Assembly (NCBI GenBank): GCA_027004185.1
Contig: JALTIG010000286.1
Coordinates: 1 to 45,398, forward strand
DNA from: a bacterium
GTDB lineage: Bacteria; Desulfobacterota; S145-22
Direction: 5' to 3'
Length of the DNA: 45,398 nucleotides
Shown: positions 1 to 10,168 of the stretch, in pieces
Numbering within the stretch: the first letter of the stretch is position 1
Layout of the letters: every line of letters begins with the position of its first letter
Made by a program: the position numbers and the translations under genes
Notes under the pieces: generated by a model
Database searches by the model: none
What the model saw: only the letters and a program-made list of their open reading frames with translations
Told to the model about the DNA's origin: nothing

Positions 1-2727
1 TCATTTCTTTTTAGCCATCCGCTGTAAGATCTCTTTGAGCTTATTCAACTGCTGACCATATTTGGCCCAGTCCCCCTCTTTCAGGTATTCCAAGGCCTTA
101 TTATAATGGGCCAAGGCCTCCCGGGCCGATTGTGACAAGGGTTTTGTTGTTGGTGCTCCGGCAAGAGCTTTCTGCACCTGTGAGGAAGGAATAGCTTCCA
201 ACGAAAAGATGGCTCGTAATGTATTATCCAGACTGTTACGCATCTGCAACTGATCACCAAGGGCTACGATCACGCGTTTAAGCTCCGGCATCTGGCTTTG
301 CTCAGATTGAAGATAGACTGGTTCCACGTATAAAAAGGCGTGTTCAATCGGGATAACTAACAAGTTACCCCGAATAACATTCGATCCCATTTGACCCCAA
401 AGGGTCAACTTAGAAGAGATATCTGGTTTTTGATTTATCCGTGCATCAATTTGCAATGGCCCGTAAATCAGTTTTTCCTTGGAGAGCCTGTATTCTAGCA
501 ATTGACCATAATTTTTTCCATCACAACGGGCACATAACCAAGCCACCATATTGTTTTTGTTCGATGGTGTAAAGGGAAGCATCAAGATAAACTCTTCCGA
601 TTTAGCACCTGGCAACCTCATAATGATATAATACGGAAGCATCCCTTGCTCACTCTTGTTATAGATCTCCGTAGGCAGGCTCCACAGATCTTCCTGATTA
701 TAGAAAACCTGAGGGTTTGTCATGTGAAAGGTTTTATACACCTCCGCTTGGATCAGGAATAGATCCATGGGATAACGGATGTGCTTTCTCAGAAACTCAG
801 GCATCTTGCTGATAGGCTTAAAAAGGGTAGGAAAAATCTTTTCATAGGTTCGAATCACAGGATCCGAAGGGTCGATAACGTAATAAGCGACATCTCCATT
901 GTAGGCATCGATTACAACCTTCACGGAATTACGGATATAGTTGATTTCAGCGTTTCCCGACAACAACGACAGGGGTTGCGAATAAGGAAACATATTTGAC
1001 GTGGTATAAGCATCCTGGATCCAGTATAGCTTACCATCCGTGCCTACAACCAGGTAGGGATCGGAATCATATTTTAAAAATGGTGCGATGGTCTTATCGC
1101 GATCCGTGATAATCCGGTGAAACATAATGCGACTGTCTTTTGTAAGGTAACGCGTCAACAGAATCTTTATGTCGGATAGATCCCACGTGTAAACCAGTCT
1201 ACGGAAAAGATTCGAAAGCCGGACTCCTCCCCTTCCCTTGTAGGAGGTATAAACATTCCGATTACCCTTAGGGTAATCAAATTCCTTGGTTTTTGTATTC
1301 ACGAGGACATACTGGCTCGTCTGCTCTCCATAATAGATTTCAGGGCGGGCAACGGAAAGGAAACGCGAATAAGGTGGGATATCTTTCACGATCAAATGCG
1401 GCAAACCATCGACCGTTACCTCATTAACTGGGCTCATAACCAATCCGTACCCATGGGTGTACTTCATATGAATGTTAAGCCAGGTATCTGCGCGGGTCGG
1501 AAGCTGCGAAATTGATAACTCCCTTGCTGCAAGGGCCACTTCCATGTAGTTCTTTTTGAAGTGATACCGATCAATATCGACATTCAAAAAGTTGTAATAG
1601 AGCCGGATTTCCTGTAATTGCCTGTAGGTCTCAATCAACGGGCGTGTATCCCAAAGTCTGATGTTGTGAATTGTGGCCCGGTTTTCTTTGATGTCTTTGT
1701 AGGTTATGCCTTCCCGTACAGAAAAAGGCTTTACATTGATTTTATTTAATCCAAACGCCAGACGCGTCAAGTTTATGTTATGGAGGATATACGGGGTTTC
1801 TTTTTTCAATTCGGTGGGTTTTACCACATATTGTTCTATCAAGGCAGGATAAATCCATGAAAAACCGATCAGGACTACAAAAAAGCCCACAATGGAAATG
1901 GCAAGAAATTTCCATTTTTTAAGCAGTGGCATGATAAAAAAGAGAACCGCCACAATAAAAGACAAAATCAGAAGCGTCCAGAAGGCTGGGATCTTGGCGT
2001 GGACATCAACGTAAGATGCCCCATAGGCGGCCCCAGAAGTTGAATACATCAATCCATAAAGTTTTAACCGGTATGTCCATGACACCCCTAAAAGAAACAA
2101 TCCCACTAATACAGATAAATGAGATTTAGCCTTTTGGTTGATGTAAAAGCGGTTTTCAACAACACCCATGGCATGATCTGTTAAATAGGAAACAGCCACC
2201 CCAATAAAAACCATGACAACACATAATAAATACCATCCCTGCAAAAGCTCATAGAATGGCAGTCTAAAAACATAGAAACCTACATCTTTTGAAAAGATCG
2301 GATCGGTAATCCCAAATCTGGAAGCATGCAAAAACTTCAAAAATGTTTCCCACGAATCCGAAGCTTGTACCCCAATAATAATCGAAAACATCAGGATAAT
2401 CCCTGTCCATGAATACCTCGCATATTTTTCGCTAAAAAGGATATCTACTAACGATATACGCTGTTCGGGTGTAAACACCTTTAACAATCGTGTCGAGGCC
2501 CCCCGTTTCCTTGCAACAAAGATGTTTACCCAAGCAAAAATAAAGACTATAAGAAAAACTACAAAAAAAGACAGGAGCTTTGCCCACAGGACTGTAATGA
2601 ATACAGCGCCGAAATTCAGGTTTCGAAACCACATCCAGTTGCCATAGTACTGAATAAATAACGCAAATCCGATCAAGAGCAGTGCTAATAGAAGCCCGAC
2701 TTTGAAAAAAAGTGTTTTAGATCTCAT
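1..2727 (-). CDS. UPF0182 family large membrane protein
   Basis: 908-aa ORF with about seven hydrophobic N-terminal segments followed by a long soluble domain (e.g. 'RLAFGLNKINVKPFSVREG', 'WDTRPLIETYRQLQEIRLYYNF', 'YGLVMSPVNEVTVDGLPHLIVKDIP'), typical of UPF0182/COG1615. Confidence 0.9.
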   Translation of the reverse strand: MRSKTLFFKVGLLLALLLIGFALFIQYYGNWMWFRNLNFGAVFITVLWAKLLSFFVVFLIVFIFAWVNIFVARKRGASTRLLKVFTPEQRISLVDILFSEKYARYSWTGIILMFSIIIGVQASDSWETFLKFLHASRFGITDPIFSKDVGFYVFRLPFYELLQGWYLLCVVMVFIGVAVSYLTDHAMGVVENRFYINQKAKSHLSVLVGLFLLGVSWTYRLKLYGLMYSTSGAAYGASYVDVHAKIPAFWTLLILSFIVAVLFFIMPLLKKWKFLAISIVGFFVVLIGFSWIYPALIEQYVVKPTELKKETPYILHNINLTRLAFGLNKINVKPFSVREGITYKDIKENRATIHNIRLWDTRPLIETYRQLQEIRLYYNFLNVDIDRYHFKKNYMEVALAARELSISQLPTRADTWLNIHMKYTHGYGLVMSPVNEVTVDGLPHLIVKDIPPYSRFLSVARPEIYYGEQTSQYVLVNTKTKEFDYPKGNRNVYTSYKGRGGVRLSNLFRRLVYTWDLSDIKILLTRYLTKDSRIMFHRIITDRDKTIAPFLKYDSDPYLVVGTDGKLYWIQDAYTTSNMFPYSQPLSLLSGNAEINYIRNSVKVVIDAYNGDVAYYVIDPSDPVIRTYEKIFPTLFKPISKMPEFLRKHIRYPMDLFLIQAEVYKTFHMTNPQVFYNQEDLWSLPTEIYNKSEQGMLPYYIIMRLPGAKSEEFILMLPFTPSNKNNMVAWLCARCDGKNYGQLLEYRLSKEKLIYGPLQIDARINQKPDISSKLTLWGQMGSNVIRGNLLVIPIEHAFLYVEPVYLQSEQSQMPELKRVIVALGDQLQMRNSLDNTLRAIFSLEAIPSSQVQKALAGAPTTKPLSQSAREALAHYNKALEYLKEGDWAKYGQQLNKLKEILQRMAKKK

Positions 2728-2863
2728 CCCAAATCTCCTTATGTTGCGTGAAATAAAAAGGAATTTCCATCATTTCTACAATATATAACCACGCCAGAAA
2801 AAAGCAACCCATTGTAGCGATTTCACCTGATGTTGCGAAACTCGTTCTTGAATAGCCCACAAA

Positions 2864-3670
2864 TCATTGGTTTCCACTAAAAATATTCCCTCTTATCACG
2901 CTACGCACTTTCTGAAGGTCCTGTGGTGAATCCACACCAATCCCTTCGTAATCAACCACTACAGTAAGAATAGGAATTCCATTCTCAAGTGCGCGAAGCT
3001 GCTCCAGTTTTTCAAGCTTCTCAAGGGAGGAAGGAGGGATACTGCAAAAGCGTAACAAGGCTTCACGCCGGTAACCGTAAAGCCCGATATGGCGAAATAA
3101 CGGCAAGTTTGTGATGGGCCTCTCATCTTGCTTGACCGCTTTGTTCGTAACTGGAAAACCGGTAAAAAACTCATGTCCACGAATAAAAGGGACAGGAGCA
3201 CGGGAAAAGTAGAGGGCTAACCCTTTTTTATCTCTTACCACCTTGACCACGGATGGGTCAAACAACTCTTTTGCTGATTTAATCGGTGTGATGGGAGTGA
3301 CTATCCCAATATCTCCATTATCTATAAGTGCGTCAACCACTGCATCAATCACCTTTGGATCCATCAAAGGTTCATCTCCCTGTACATTGATGATAATTTC
3401 AGCTTCGACCTTAGAGGCAACTTCTGCTATACGGTCTGTTCCGGACGGATGATCCCTTTTGGTCTTCATCACCTTTCCACCCCATCCCCTTACATCTTTT
3501 TCAATCCTTTCATCGTCCGTAGCTACCCATACAGCATCGATAAGTCTGGCCTTCATCGATCGGTGATAGACATGCCAGATCATGGACTTCCCATTAATGA
3601 GGGCCAACGGTTTGCCTGGAAAGCGGCTAGAGTCGTAACGCGCTGGGATAATGACAATTTTCATTATCAA
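2864..3670 (-). CDS. kdsB: 3-deoxy-manno-octulosonate cytidylyltransferase (CMP-KDO synthetase)
   Basis: 'IVIIPARYDSSRFPGKPLALINGKSMIWHVY', 'VWVATDDERI', 'IINVQGDEPLMDP', 'RHIGLYGYRREALLRF' are KdsB signatures. The start may be the internal Met at 3664. Confidence 0.95.
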   Translation of the reverse strand: MIMKIVIIPARYDSSRFPGKPLALINGKSMIWHVYHRSMKARLIDAVWVATDDERIEKDVRGWGGKVMKTKRDHPSGTDRIAEVASKVEAEIIINVQGDEPLMDPKVIDAVVDALIDNGDIGIVTPITPIKSAKELFDPSVVKVVRDKKGLALYFSRAPVPFIRGHEFFTGFPVTNKAVKQDERPITNLPLFRHIGLYGYRREALLRFCSIPPSSLEKLEKLEQLRALENGIPILTVVVDYEGIGVDSPQDLQKVRSVIRGNIFSGNQ

Positions 3671-3696
3671 TTAACCCCTTTCTGCACCTTCACTTC

Positions 3697-3725
3697 TTGA
3701 CAATGTTCGCTTGAATTGTTAACCT
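3697..3725 (+). promoter_or_regulatory. candidate sigma70-type promoter upstream of cooC-like gene
   Basis: TTGACA (3697-3702), 17-nt spacer, TAACCT (3720-3725), about 80 nt before the TTG start. Confidence 0.35.
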
Positions 3726-3802
3726 CCAAGCAATTACAATATCACTATATTTTGGCAAAATAGCACTAAATATGGGTGTAATCAACAAGAGGAGAGTTAA
3801 AT

Positions 3803-4582
3803 TTGAAAATCGCTATATCAGGAAAGGGTGGAGTGGGTAAAACGACCTTAGCTGGGGTACTGGCCCGAATGCTTTCGGCACAAAACGAAACAGTTCTTGC
3901 CATCGACGCGGATCCTGATTCCAACCTCGCTTCCGCTTTAGGCATTCCCACAGCGCGATTGGTAAATGTCACCCCTTTAGCAGAAATGACACATTTCATT
4001 GAGGAAAGAACAGAGACAAAAAAGGGTGGATACGGCTCTATATTCAAACTTAATCCGAAAGTCGATGATATCCCTGAAAAATTCAGTATCGATTTTGAAG
4101 GGGTTAAACTCTTAATTCTTGGAAGTGTTCCGGAAGGAGGAGGGGGATGCTTTTGCCCTGAAAATGTCTTGCTAAAAAATCTGCTCAGCCATCTTTTTAT
4201 CCAACGCAACGAAACCGTTATTGTTGACATGGAGGCTGGACTTGAACACTTGGGACGGGGTTCCACAAGTTACGTGGATGCCTTTATCGTTGTGGTCGAA
4301 CCTGGGATGCGGAGCATTCAAACTGCGTTACAGATCAGAAAATTGGCCTCTGATTTGGGAATAAAACGGGTATTTGTGGTGGGGAATAAGGTCCAGTCTG
4401 ATGAGGATTATCAGGTGATATCTGAGAACCTCGCCGATTTTCCCATCCTTGGGCTCATGAAATACAACCCCAAGATCCTCGAAGCGGACCGAAAGGGGAT
4501 TTCACCTTACGATATTGACGATCAAATAAAAAAAGAGGTGAGAGAGATCCTTGAAAATCTGAGGAATCAGTTTGTCTCTTGA
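3803..4582 (+). CDS. CooC/AcsF-type Ni-insertion ATPase (CO dehydrogenase maturation factor family)
   Basis: Deviant Walker A 'GKGGVGKTTLAG', 'AIDADPDSNLASALG', CxC motif 'GGGGCFCPENVLL', 'VIVDMEAGLEHLGRG' as in CooC proteins. TTG start with GGAGAG RBS. Confidence 0.88.
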   Translation: MKIAISGKGGVGKTTLAGVLARMLSAQNETVLAIDADPDSNLASALGIPTARLVNVTPLAEMTHFIEERTETKKGGYGSIFKLNPKVDDIPEKFSIDFEGVKLLILGSVPEGGGGCFCPENVLLKNLLSHLFIQRNETVIVDMEAGLEHLGRGSTSYVDAFIVVVEPGMRSIQTALQIRKLASDLGIKRVFVVGNKVQSDEDYQVISENLADFPILGLMKYNPKILEADRKGISPYDIDDQIKKEVREILENLRNQFVS

Positions 4583-4594
4583 TGGTAGATTGTG

Positions 4595-5365
4595 ATGTGG
4601 ATTGTATCGACCATTGGTTATTGGGTTGCGCTAGTCATCTTCACTATACTTTTTTCCGTTATCGCCCTATTTGCCTCTTACCTAGATTCAAACGGTGATT
4701 CCGCTCATCAGGTAGCACGACTCTGGGGGAAGACAATCCTTTTCTTTTCTGGTGTTAAAGTTAAATTGAGTAGCGAAGTTAAGTCGTTATCTTTCGGCAG
4801 ATCTTACATCTTTATGGCCAATCACCAGAGTGCTTTCGACATATTTACGTTGCTTGCTGGCCTCTCCATACCCTTTCGCTGGCTGGCAAAGGAAGAGCTG
4901 TTTAGGATCCCCATATTTGGCCCTTCCATGCGTCGGGCTGGGTATATCCCTATCAATCGCGATAGCCCAAGGGACGCGATCGGGAGCCTCAACAAGGCTG
5001 CGCAAATAATCCGTAAAGGTGTCTCTGTAGTTGTATTTCCGGAAGGAACCCGCTCAGAAGATGGCAAACTTCTACCGTTTAAAAACGGCGGTTTTGTCTT
5101 GGCCATCAAATCTAAGTCGCCCATCGTGCCCACAGCGATCATAGGAACCTTTCAAGTAAAACCGAGGGGACGATTCTCTGTACATCCGAGAACAGTCTAT
5201 ATCCATCTTGGTATCCCTATTGAAACCGAAGGGTATACTACAAGGGATAAGGATGAACTAAAGGAAAAGGTTTCTCATGCCTTGTCTACATTGCTTTCTG
5301 GAAATTATTCGGATTCAATCACTCGAAATAATGACTATACAGGAAAGGAACAAATGATCTTATGA
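4595..5365 (+). CDS. plsC: 1-acyl-sn-glycerol-3-phosphate acyltransferase
   Basis: 'MANHQSAFDIFTL' (HX4D-like NHQSxxD) and 'FPEGTRSEDGKLLPFKNGGF' motifs. ORF track opens at GTG 4592; ATG at 4595. Confidence 0.88.
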   Translation: MWIVSTIGYWVALVIFTILFSVIALFASYLDSNGDSAHQVARLWGKTILFFSGVKVKLSSEVKSLSFGRSYIFMANHQSAFDIFTLLAGLSIPFRWLAKEELFRIPIFGPSMRRAGYIPINRDSPRDAIGSLNKAAQIIRKGVSVVVFPEGTRSEDGKLLPFKNGGFVLAIKSKSPIVPTAIIGTFQVKPRGRFSVHPRTVYIHLGIPIETEGYTTRDKDELKEKVSHALSTLLSGNYSDSITRNNDYTGKEQMIL

Positions 5366-7032
5366 AAAAAAAGGCCTCCCCCCCCGTTCGCCTTGTCCCT
5401 CTGGGTGGATTGGGTGAAATAGGATGTAATATGATGGTACTGGAGATTGGAGATGATATCTTCATCATCGATGCTGGACTTATGTTCCCGGAAGAATACA
5501 TGCTGGGTATCGATTTTGTCATCCCAGACTTCAGCTATTTGAAGGAGAGAAAGGAAAAGGTACGAGCCATTCTTCTGACCCACGGGCATGAAGATCATAT
5601 TGGTGCTCTCCCTTTCCTCCTGAAAGATATCAATGCACCGATTTATGGAACCCCTTTTACATTAGCACTGGTGGAAAGAAAACTCCAGGAATATGAACTC
5701 AGCTCACCTGCACGATTAAGAAAAATCAACCCTCGCGATATATTAACCTTCGGGGATGTAAAATTCGAGTTTATCAGCGTAAACCACAGCATTGCGCAGG
5801 GGATAGGAATTGCCATTCAAACCCCCGTTGGAACAATCCTACACACAGGAGATTTCAAGATTGATCAGACCCCTCTTGGAGACAGCATGATCGACCTTAA
5901 CCGTTTTGCCTACTATGGTGATAAAGGCGTCCTATTGTTGCTGTCTGATAGCACCAATGCTGACTATGAAGGATTTAGTCTCTCTGAGCAAACAGTTAAA
6001 AAACAGCTTAAAAAGATCCTTGCCGATAGTACAGGTAGGGTCATTATCACGGTTTTTGCCTCCAACATCCGAAGAATGCAGGGTGTTCTGGAAGCGTGTG
6101 AGAAGCTGGGAAGAAAGGTTGTCCTTATCGGCCGAAGTATCATAGACAATATCGATAGTGCCAGTAGCTTAGGAATCCTCCATGTCCCCGAAGGTCTCCT
6201 GGTCGATATCAAGGATATCAAAAACCTCGATCCATCAAAAGTAACACTCCTTACGACAGGAAGCCAGGGAGAACCCTATTCCGCTCTTTCCCTCATGGCA
6301 ACCAATTCACATAAACATGTTCAGATACAACCAGGAGACACAGTTATCTTTTCCTCCCGGTTTATCCCTGGGAATGAGCGAGCCATCACCAGAATAATCA
6401 ATCAACTCTACCGGAAAGGGGCTGAAGTGATCTATGAACAGGTAAAAAACGTCCACACCTCCGGTCACGCCTACCAAGAAGAGTTGAAAATGATGCTAAG
6501 TCTTGTTAAGCCAGCATACTTTATGCCGGTTCATGGCGAAATACGCCTCCTGGCTAAACATATCAACCTGGCCAAATCGATGGGGCTATCTAACGATCGC
6601 CTCCTTCTCGCCGAAGATGGCGATATTATCCGGGTCACTCCTTCCGGAATCACCAAAGAAGGTCGGGCGCCCGCGGGTAAGATCTTTATTGACGGGAAAG
6701 GTGTCGGAGATGTCGGAACCTTGGTACTGAGGGACCGAAAGCATCTTTCTGAAGATGGGTTGGTAGTTATTTTGAGCGTCCTGAATGGGGAAAACGGCGA
6801 GATGGTTGGCGAGCCCAATATCATTAGCCGGGGATTTATTTTTGAAGAATTTCACAAGGAAATGCTTCAGGAGGCCAGAACACTGGTTAAAGATACCATC
6901 CTTAACGCCGATTCTGAGCAAAAGAAAGATCCAGGAGAACTCCAAGGAGAAATCAGCAAGGCCTTGAAACGATTCTTTAACTCGCGGCTCAAAAGGCGCC
7001 CTATGATTCTCCCGATTGTTCTCGAAACGTAG
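5362..7032 (+). CDS. rnj: Ribonuclease J (metallo-beta-lactamase/beta-CASP exoribonuclease)
   Basis: 'LTHGHEDHIGALPFLL', 'HTGDFKID', 'LLLSDSTNADYEGFSLSE', 'PVHGEIRLLAKHINLAKSMG', C-terminal domain 'GKIFIDGKGVGDVGTLVLRDRKHLSEDG'. Overlaps the plsC stop by 4 nt. Confidence 0.93.
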   Translation: MKKKASPPVRLVPLGGLGEIGCNMMVLEIGDDIFIIDAGLMFPEEYMLGIDFVIPDFSYLKERKEKVRAILLTHGHEDHIGALPFLLKDINAPIYGTPFTLALVERKLQEYELSSPARLRKINPRDILTFGDVKFEFISVNHSIAQGIGIAIQTPVGTILHTGDFKIDQTPLGDSMIDLNRFAYYGDKGVLLLLSDSTNADYEGFSLSEQTVKKQLKKILADSTGRVIITVFASNIRRMQGVLEACEKLGRKVVLIGRSIIDNIDSASSLGILHVPEGLLVDIKDIKNLDPSKVTLLTTGSQGEPYSALSLMATNSHKHVQIQPGDTVIFSSRFIPGNERAITRIINQLYRKGAEVIYEQVKNVHTSGHAYQEELKMMLSLVKPAYFMPVHGEIRLLAKHINLAKSMGLSNDRLLLAEDGDIIRVTPSGITKEGRAPAGKIFIDGKGVGDVGTLVLRDRKHLSEDGLVVILSVLNGENGEMVGEPNIISRGFIFEEFHKEMLQEARTLVKDTILNADSEQKKDPGELQGEISKALKRFFNSRLKRRPMILPIVLET

Positions 7033-7048
7033 ACGCAGGTAAATTACT

Positions 7049-9241
7049 ATGGGCAAGAAAACTGTAATTAGGGAAATCCTTGGGATTTTTTTTCTCGCAA
7101 TGGCGGTTTTTGTTGGGATCAGTTTGATTTCCTATTCACCTACGGATCCCTCTTTAAACGTAGTCTCTCCAGTTGGGCACCCTATCCACAATCTTATGGG
7201 ATACAGTGGAGCTGTCATAGCCGATCTCGTACTCCAGTTTATGGGCATATCTGGATTCGTTCTTCCTCTTCTTTTTCTGCTTGATGCCGTCTCCTGTTTT
7301 TCCTTCTTTTCTCTCTCGAAAATCATTGTAAAAAACATTTCACTTCTACTCGTAGGCTCTTGCATCGGCCTTCTTTTCAACGTGTTCAGTCCACAGGTTT
7401 CTTTTATAGGCCATCCTATTCCCTCCGCAGGTGTCATAGGAACTTTAATTAATCGTTTCAGTACTCGATACTTAGGTAAATTCGGTGCGTTTCTCATTTA
7501 TATTTCCACAGCATGGGCTGCCCTGACACTTCTCATAAACCGTTCTATCGTAGGGATTTTAAAACCCTTTTTCACACTTCCAATAAAGATACTTATAAAA
7601 TTCAAAAACAGAGCAGCTATCCAAAAGGAAAGATCCAAACGTCAACGAATTGTGGAAGAAAAAGAAAAAAAACTAAAATGGGAAGAAACCATTCCGGAAA
7701 TATCACTTGCTCCCCAGGCAGAGAAAAAACATCCCCCAAAGCAGGAACAGTTCGTCTTCATGGAACAACCCGTTGGTGCTAAGACCTTTGTTTGTCCTCC
7801 CCTCTCCCTGCTCAAACCCCAGCCCCGAACTGGCGTGAAAATTGATGAAGATATACTCAAATTTAACTCAAAAATCCTCATCAACAAACTTAATGACTAT
7901 GGAATCCAAGGAAAGGTCGTTCGGGTAAATCCGGGGCCGATCATCACGGTGTACGAGTTTGAACCCGCCCCTGGCATAAAACTCAGTCGCATCGTTAACC
8001 TCACGGATGATTTAGCCATGGCCCTAAGTGCCATAAGCATTCGGATTGTAGCCCCCATCCCAGGTAAATCCGTTGTAGGTGTTGAAATTCCAAACCGGGA
8101 AAGAGAAACAGTGCTTCTGCGCCCCATCTTAGAAGACGAAAGTTTCACGGCGTTAAAACTCAAACTTCCTTTGGCGCTGGGAAAGGATATCTCCGGCGCT
8201 CCTTACATTACTGATTTATCACAAATGCCCCATCTTTTGGTGGCTGGATCCACAGGTTCTGGAAAAAGCGTCGCCCTTAACTGCATGATCCTGAGTCTCC
8301 TTTTCCGCCTTACGCCACAGGAGGTGAGGTTTCTCATGATAGACCCAAAGATGCTTGAGCTCTCCCTCTATGACGATATCCCTCATCTCGTTATGCCAGT
8401 GATAACTGATCCCAAAACCGCCTCAAAATCACTGCAATGGCTCGTTGGAGAGATGGAAAGACGTTACACACATCTGGCAGAGTTTGGAGTTCGGAATATT
8501 CTACAGTATCATGATTTGGTAAAGAAGAAAAAAACGCGTAAGCTCCCCCAGGTTTCAGAAGAAAGTGATAAAGAGGAGTTAGATCCCCTTCCTTACATTG
8601 TCGTGGTTATCGATGAGCTAGCTGATCTGATGATGACGGCTTCAAAGGATGTGGAAGGTGCAATCACCCGGCTGGCGCAAATGGCACGAGCGGTTGGAAT
8701 TCACCTGATTTTGGCTACTCAACGACCCTCCGTGGACGTTCTGACGGGTATTATCAAAGCTAACTTCCCTGCACGGATATCCTTTCGTGTTGCTTCAAAA
8801 ACGGATTCAAGAACCATTCTCGATTCTATGGGAGCAGAAAGCCTCTTGGGCCAAGGTGATATGCTCTTCCTGCCACCAGGTACCTCACAGATGTTACGGC
8901 TTCATGGTGCCTATGTGTCCGGAGATGAGATTGGCAAAGTTGTACAGTTTCTCAAAAAGCAACAGGGCCCCGAATACGTTGGTTTTTCAAGGATTGAAGA
9001 AGTCACCAACATCTCTGATCTACCCCCTTTAGCCGATGGTGAATACGATGAAAAATATGATGAGGCTGTAGCTTTTGTAACAGAGGTAGGGCACGCTTCC
9101 ATTTCCATGGTTCAGCGACGATTCCATATCGGATATAATCGCGCTGCAAGAATTGTGGAAAAGATGGAGGAAGAAGGGATTGTTGCTCCATCCGACGGCG
9201 TAAAACCTCGGAAGGTTCTGGTCCCAAAAATCTATAAGTAG
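7049..9241 (+). CDS. ftsK: DNA translocase FtsK/SpoIIIE
   Basis: N-terminal TM segments; 'PHLLVAGSTGSGKSVALNCMILSLL', 'LMIDPKMLELSLYDDIPHL', 'IVVVIDELADLMM', C-terminal gamma winged helix 'HASISMVQRRFHIGYNRAARIVEKMEEEGIV'. Confidence 0.95.
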   Translation: MGKKTVIREILGIFFLAMAVFVGISLISYSPTDPSLNVVSPVGHPIHNLMGYSGAVIADLVLQFMGISGFVLPLLFLLDAVSCFSFFSLSKIIVKNISLLLVGSCIGLLFNVFSPQVSFIGHPIPSAGVIGTLINRFSTRYLGKFGAFLIYISTAWAALTLLINRSIVGILKPFFTLPIKILIKFKNRAAIQKERSKRQRIVEEKEKKLKWEETIPEISLAPQAEKKHPPKQEQFVFMEQPVGAKTFVCPPLSLLKPQPRTGVKIDEDILKFNSKILINKLNDYGIQGKVVRVNPGPIITVYEFEPAPGIKLSRIVNLTDDLAMALSAISIRIVAPIPGKSVVGVEIPNRERETVLLRPILEDESFTALKLKLPLALGKDISGAPYITDLSQMPHLLVAGSTGSGKSVALNCMILSLLFRLTPQEVRFLMIDPKMLELSLYDDIPHLVMPVITDPKTASKSLQWLVGEMERRYTHLAEFGVRNILQYHDLVKKKKTRKLPQVSEESDKEELDPLPYIVVVIDELADLMMTASKDVEGAITRLAQMARAVGIHLILATQRPSVDVLTGIIKANFPARISFRVASKTDSRTILDSMGAESLLGQGDMLFLPPGTSQMLRLHGAYVSGDEIGKVVQFLKKQQGPEYVGFSRIEEVTNISDLPPLADGEYDEKYDEAVAFVTEVGHASISMVQRRFHIGYNRAARIVEKMEEEGIVAPSDGVKPRKVLVPKIYK

Positions 9242-9251
9242 AAGGAATAAG

Positions 9252-9935
9252 GTGAAACCACAAATGACCTTTTTTCGAACCAGAGAATATATGTTTCTAT
9301 TTTTTATTGGCTGCCTCCTTTTACCGCCCCCCTTGTCTGCCCAATCCAATCAAAAAGGTATGGCTTACCTGAAAAAGATAGAAACAAGGTATAAAAACGT
9401 CCAATGTTTCAGAGCCAGGTTTCATCAACTCTCCAAGGCACCGGGTGTTGTCACGAATGAGAAGGCAGGTGGTGTCGTCTATCTAAAGCGGGGGGGCAAG
9501 TTCAGGTGGGATTATGATCAACCGGATATTGTACTGATCATCTGCGATGGAGAAACCCTTTGGATCTACCAGCCTGAAGACAGGCAGGTGATGGTAGACA
9601 AAAGCTTCAGGAAAAGATTGAAGCGGTTTCCCTACACCTTTTTGAGTGGCATTGGTCATTTTGACAGGAACTTTGTCTCCAGGGTGTCAAGCCAAAGGGA
9701 TAGAACTATTACCCTTGAACTTACCCCTAAAAAACCTTTGAAAGAAATCAAAAAAATGCAGATAATCTTTTCTCCACACACCCTCATCATTCGGGGAATT
9801 TCATGGACATCCCACCAAGGCGTTCAGACTATCATCACCTTCGATGATATCGATGTATCCTCAATGATCCCGGACAGTGTTTTCCGTTTTGTTCCGCCAC
9901 CAGGGGTAGATATCGTAAATGCGAACGCCCCTTAG
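9252..9935 (+). CDS. lolA: Outer-membrane lipoprotein carrier protein LolA
   Basis: Signal peptide; 'IETRYKNVQCFRARFHQLS', 'GGVVYLKRGGKFRWDYDQPD', 'DGETLWIYQPEDRQVMV', 'FRFVPPPGVDIV'. Confidence 0.9.
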   Translation: MKPQMTFFRTREYMFLFFIGCLLLPPPLSAQSNQKGMAYLKKIETRYKNVQCFRARFHQLSKAPGVVTNEKAGGVVYLKRGGKFRWDYDQPDIVLIICDGETLWIYQPEDRQVMVDKSFRKRLKRFPYTFLSGIGHFDRNFVSRVSSQRDRTITLELTPKKPLKEIKKMQIIFSPHTLIIRGISWTSHQGVQTIITFDDIDVSSMIPDSVFRFVPPPGVDIVNANAP

Positions 9936-10168
9936 AACAAAAATGACTCAATCAAAAACCCCATGTAAGGTGCCATATAATGTTGAGCATTATGAGTTTC
10001 TCACCCTCCTCTGCGTTGGTGTGGATGACTGTTTCCAGTCCTACACCCATGCCTCAGGTCTTCTTGTAGGAATCGCCTCGATGAACACCATAACTATTAC
10101 CACCTCCATAGGAAGGTTGGCGCTCACTTTCTCCCTCAAAACCCTTCGCTTGTTTCCCAATTGGCTTC

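Noticed and set aside
3766-4266. 166-aa minus-strand ORF opposite the cooC-like gene
   Set aside because: Ser/Pro-rich shadow ORF antisense to a conserved P-loop ATPase.
6586-7056. 156-aa minus-strand ORF opposite the RNase J 3' end
   Set aside because: Antisense shadow; no recognisable motif.
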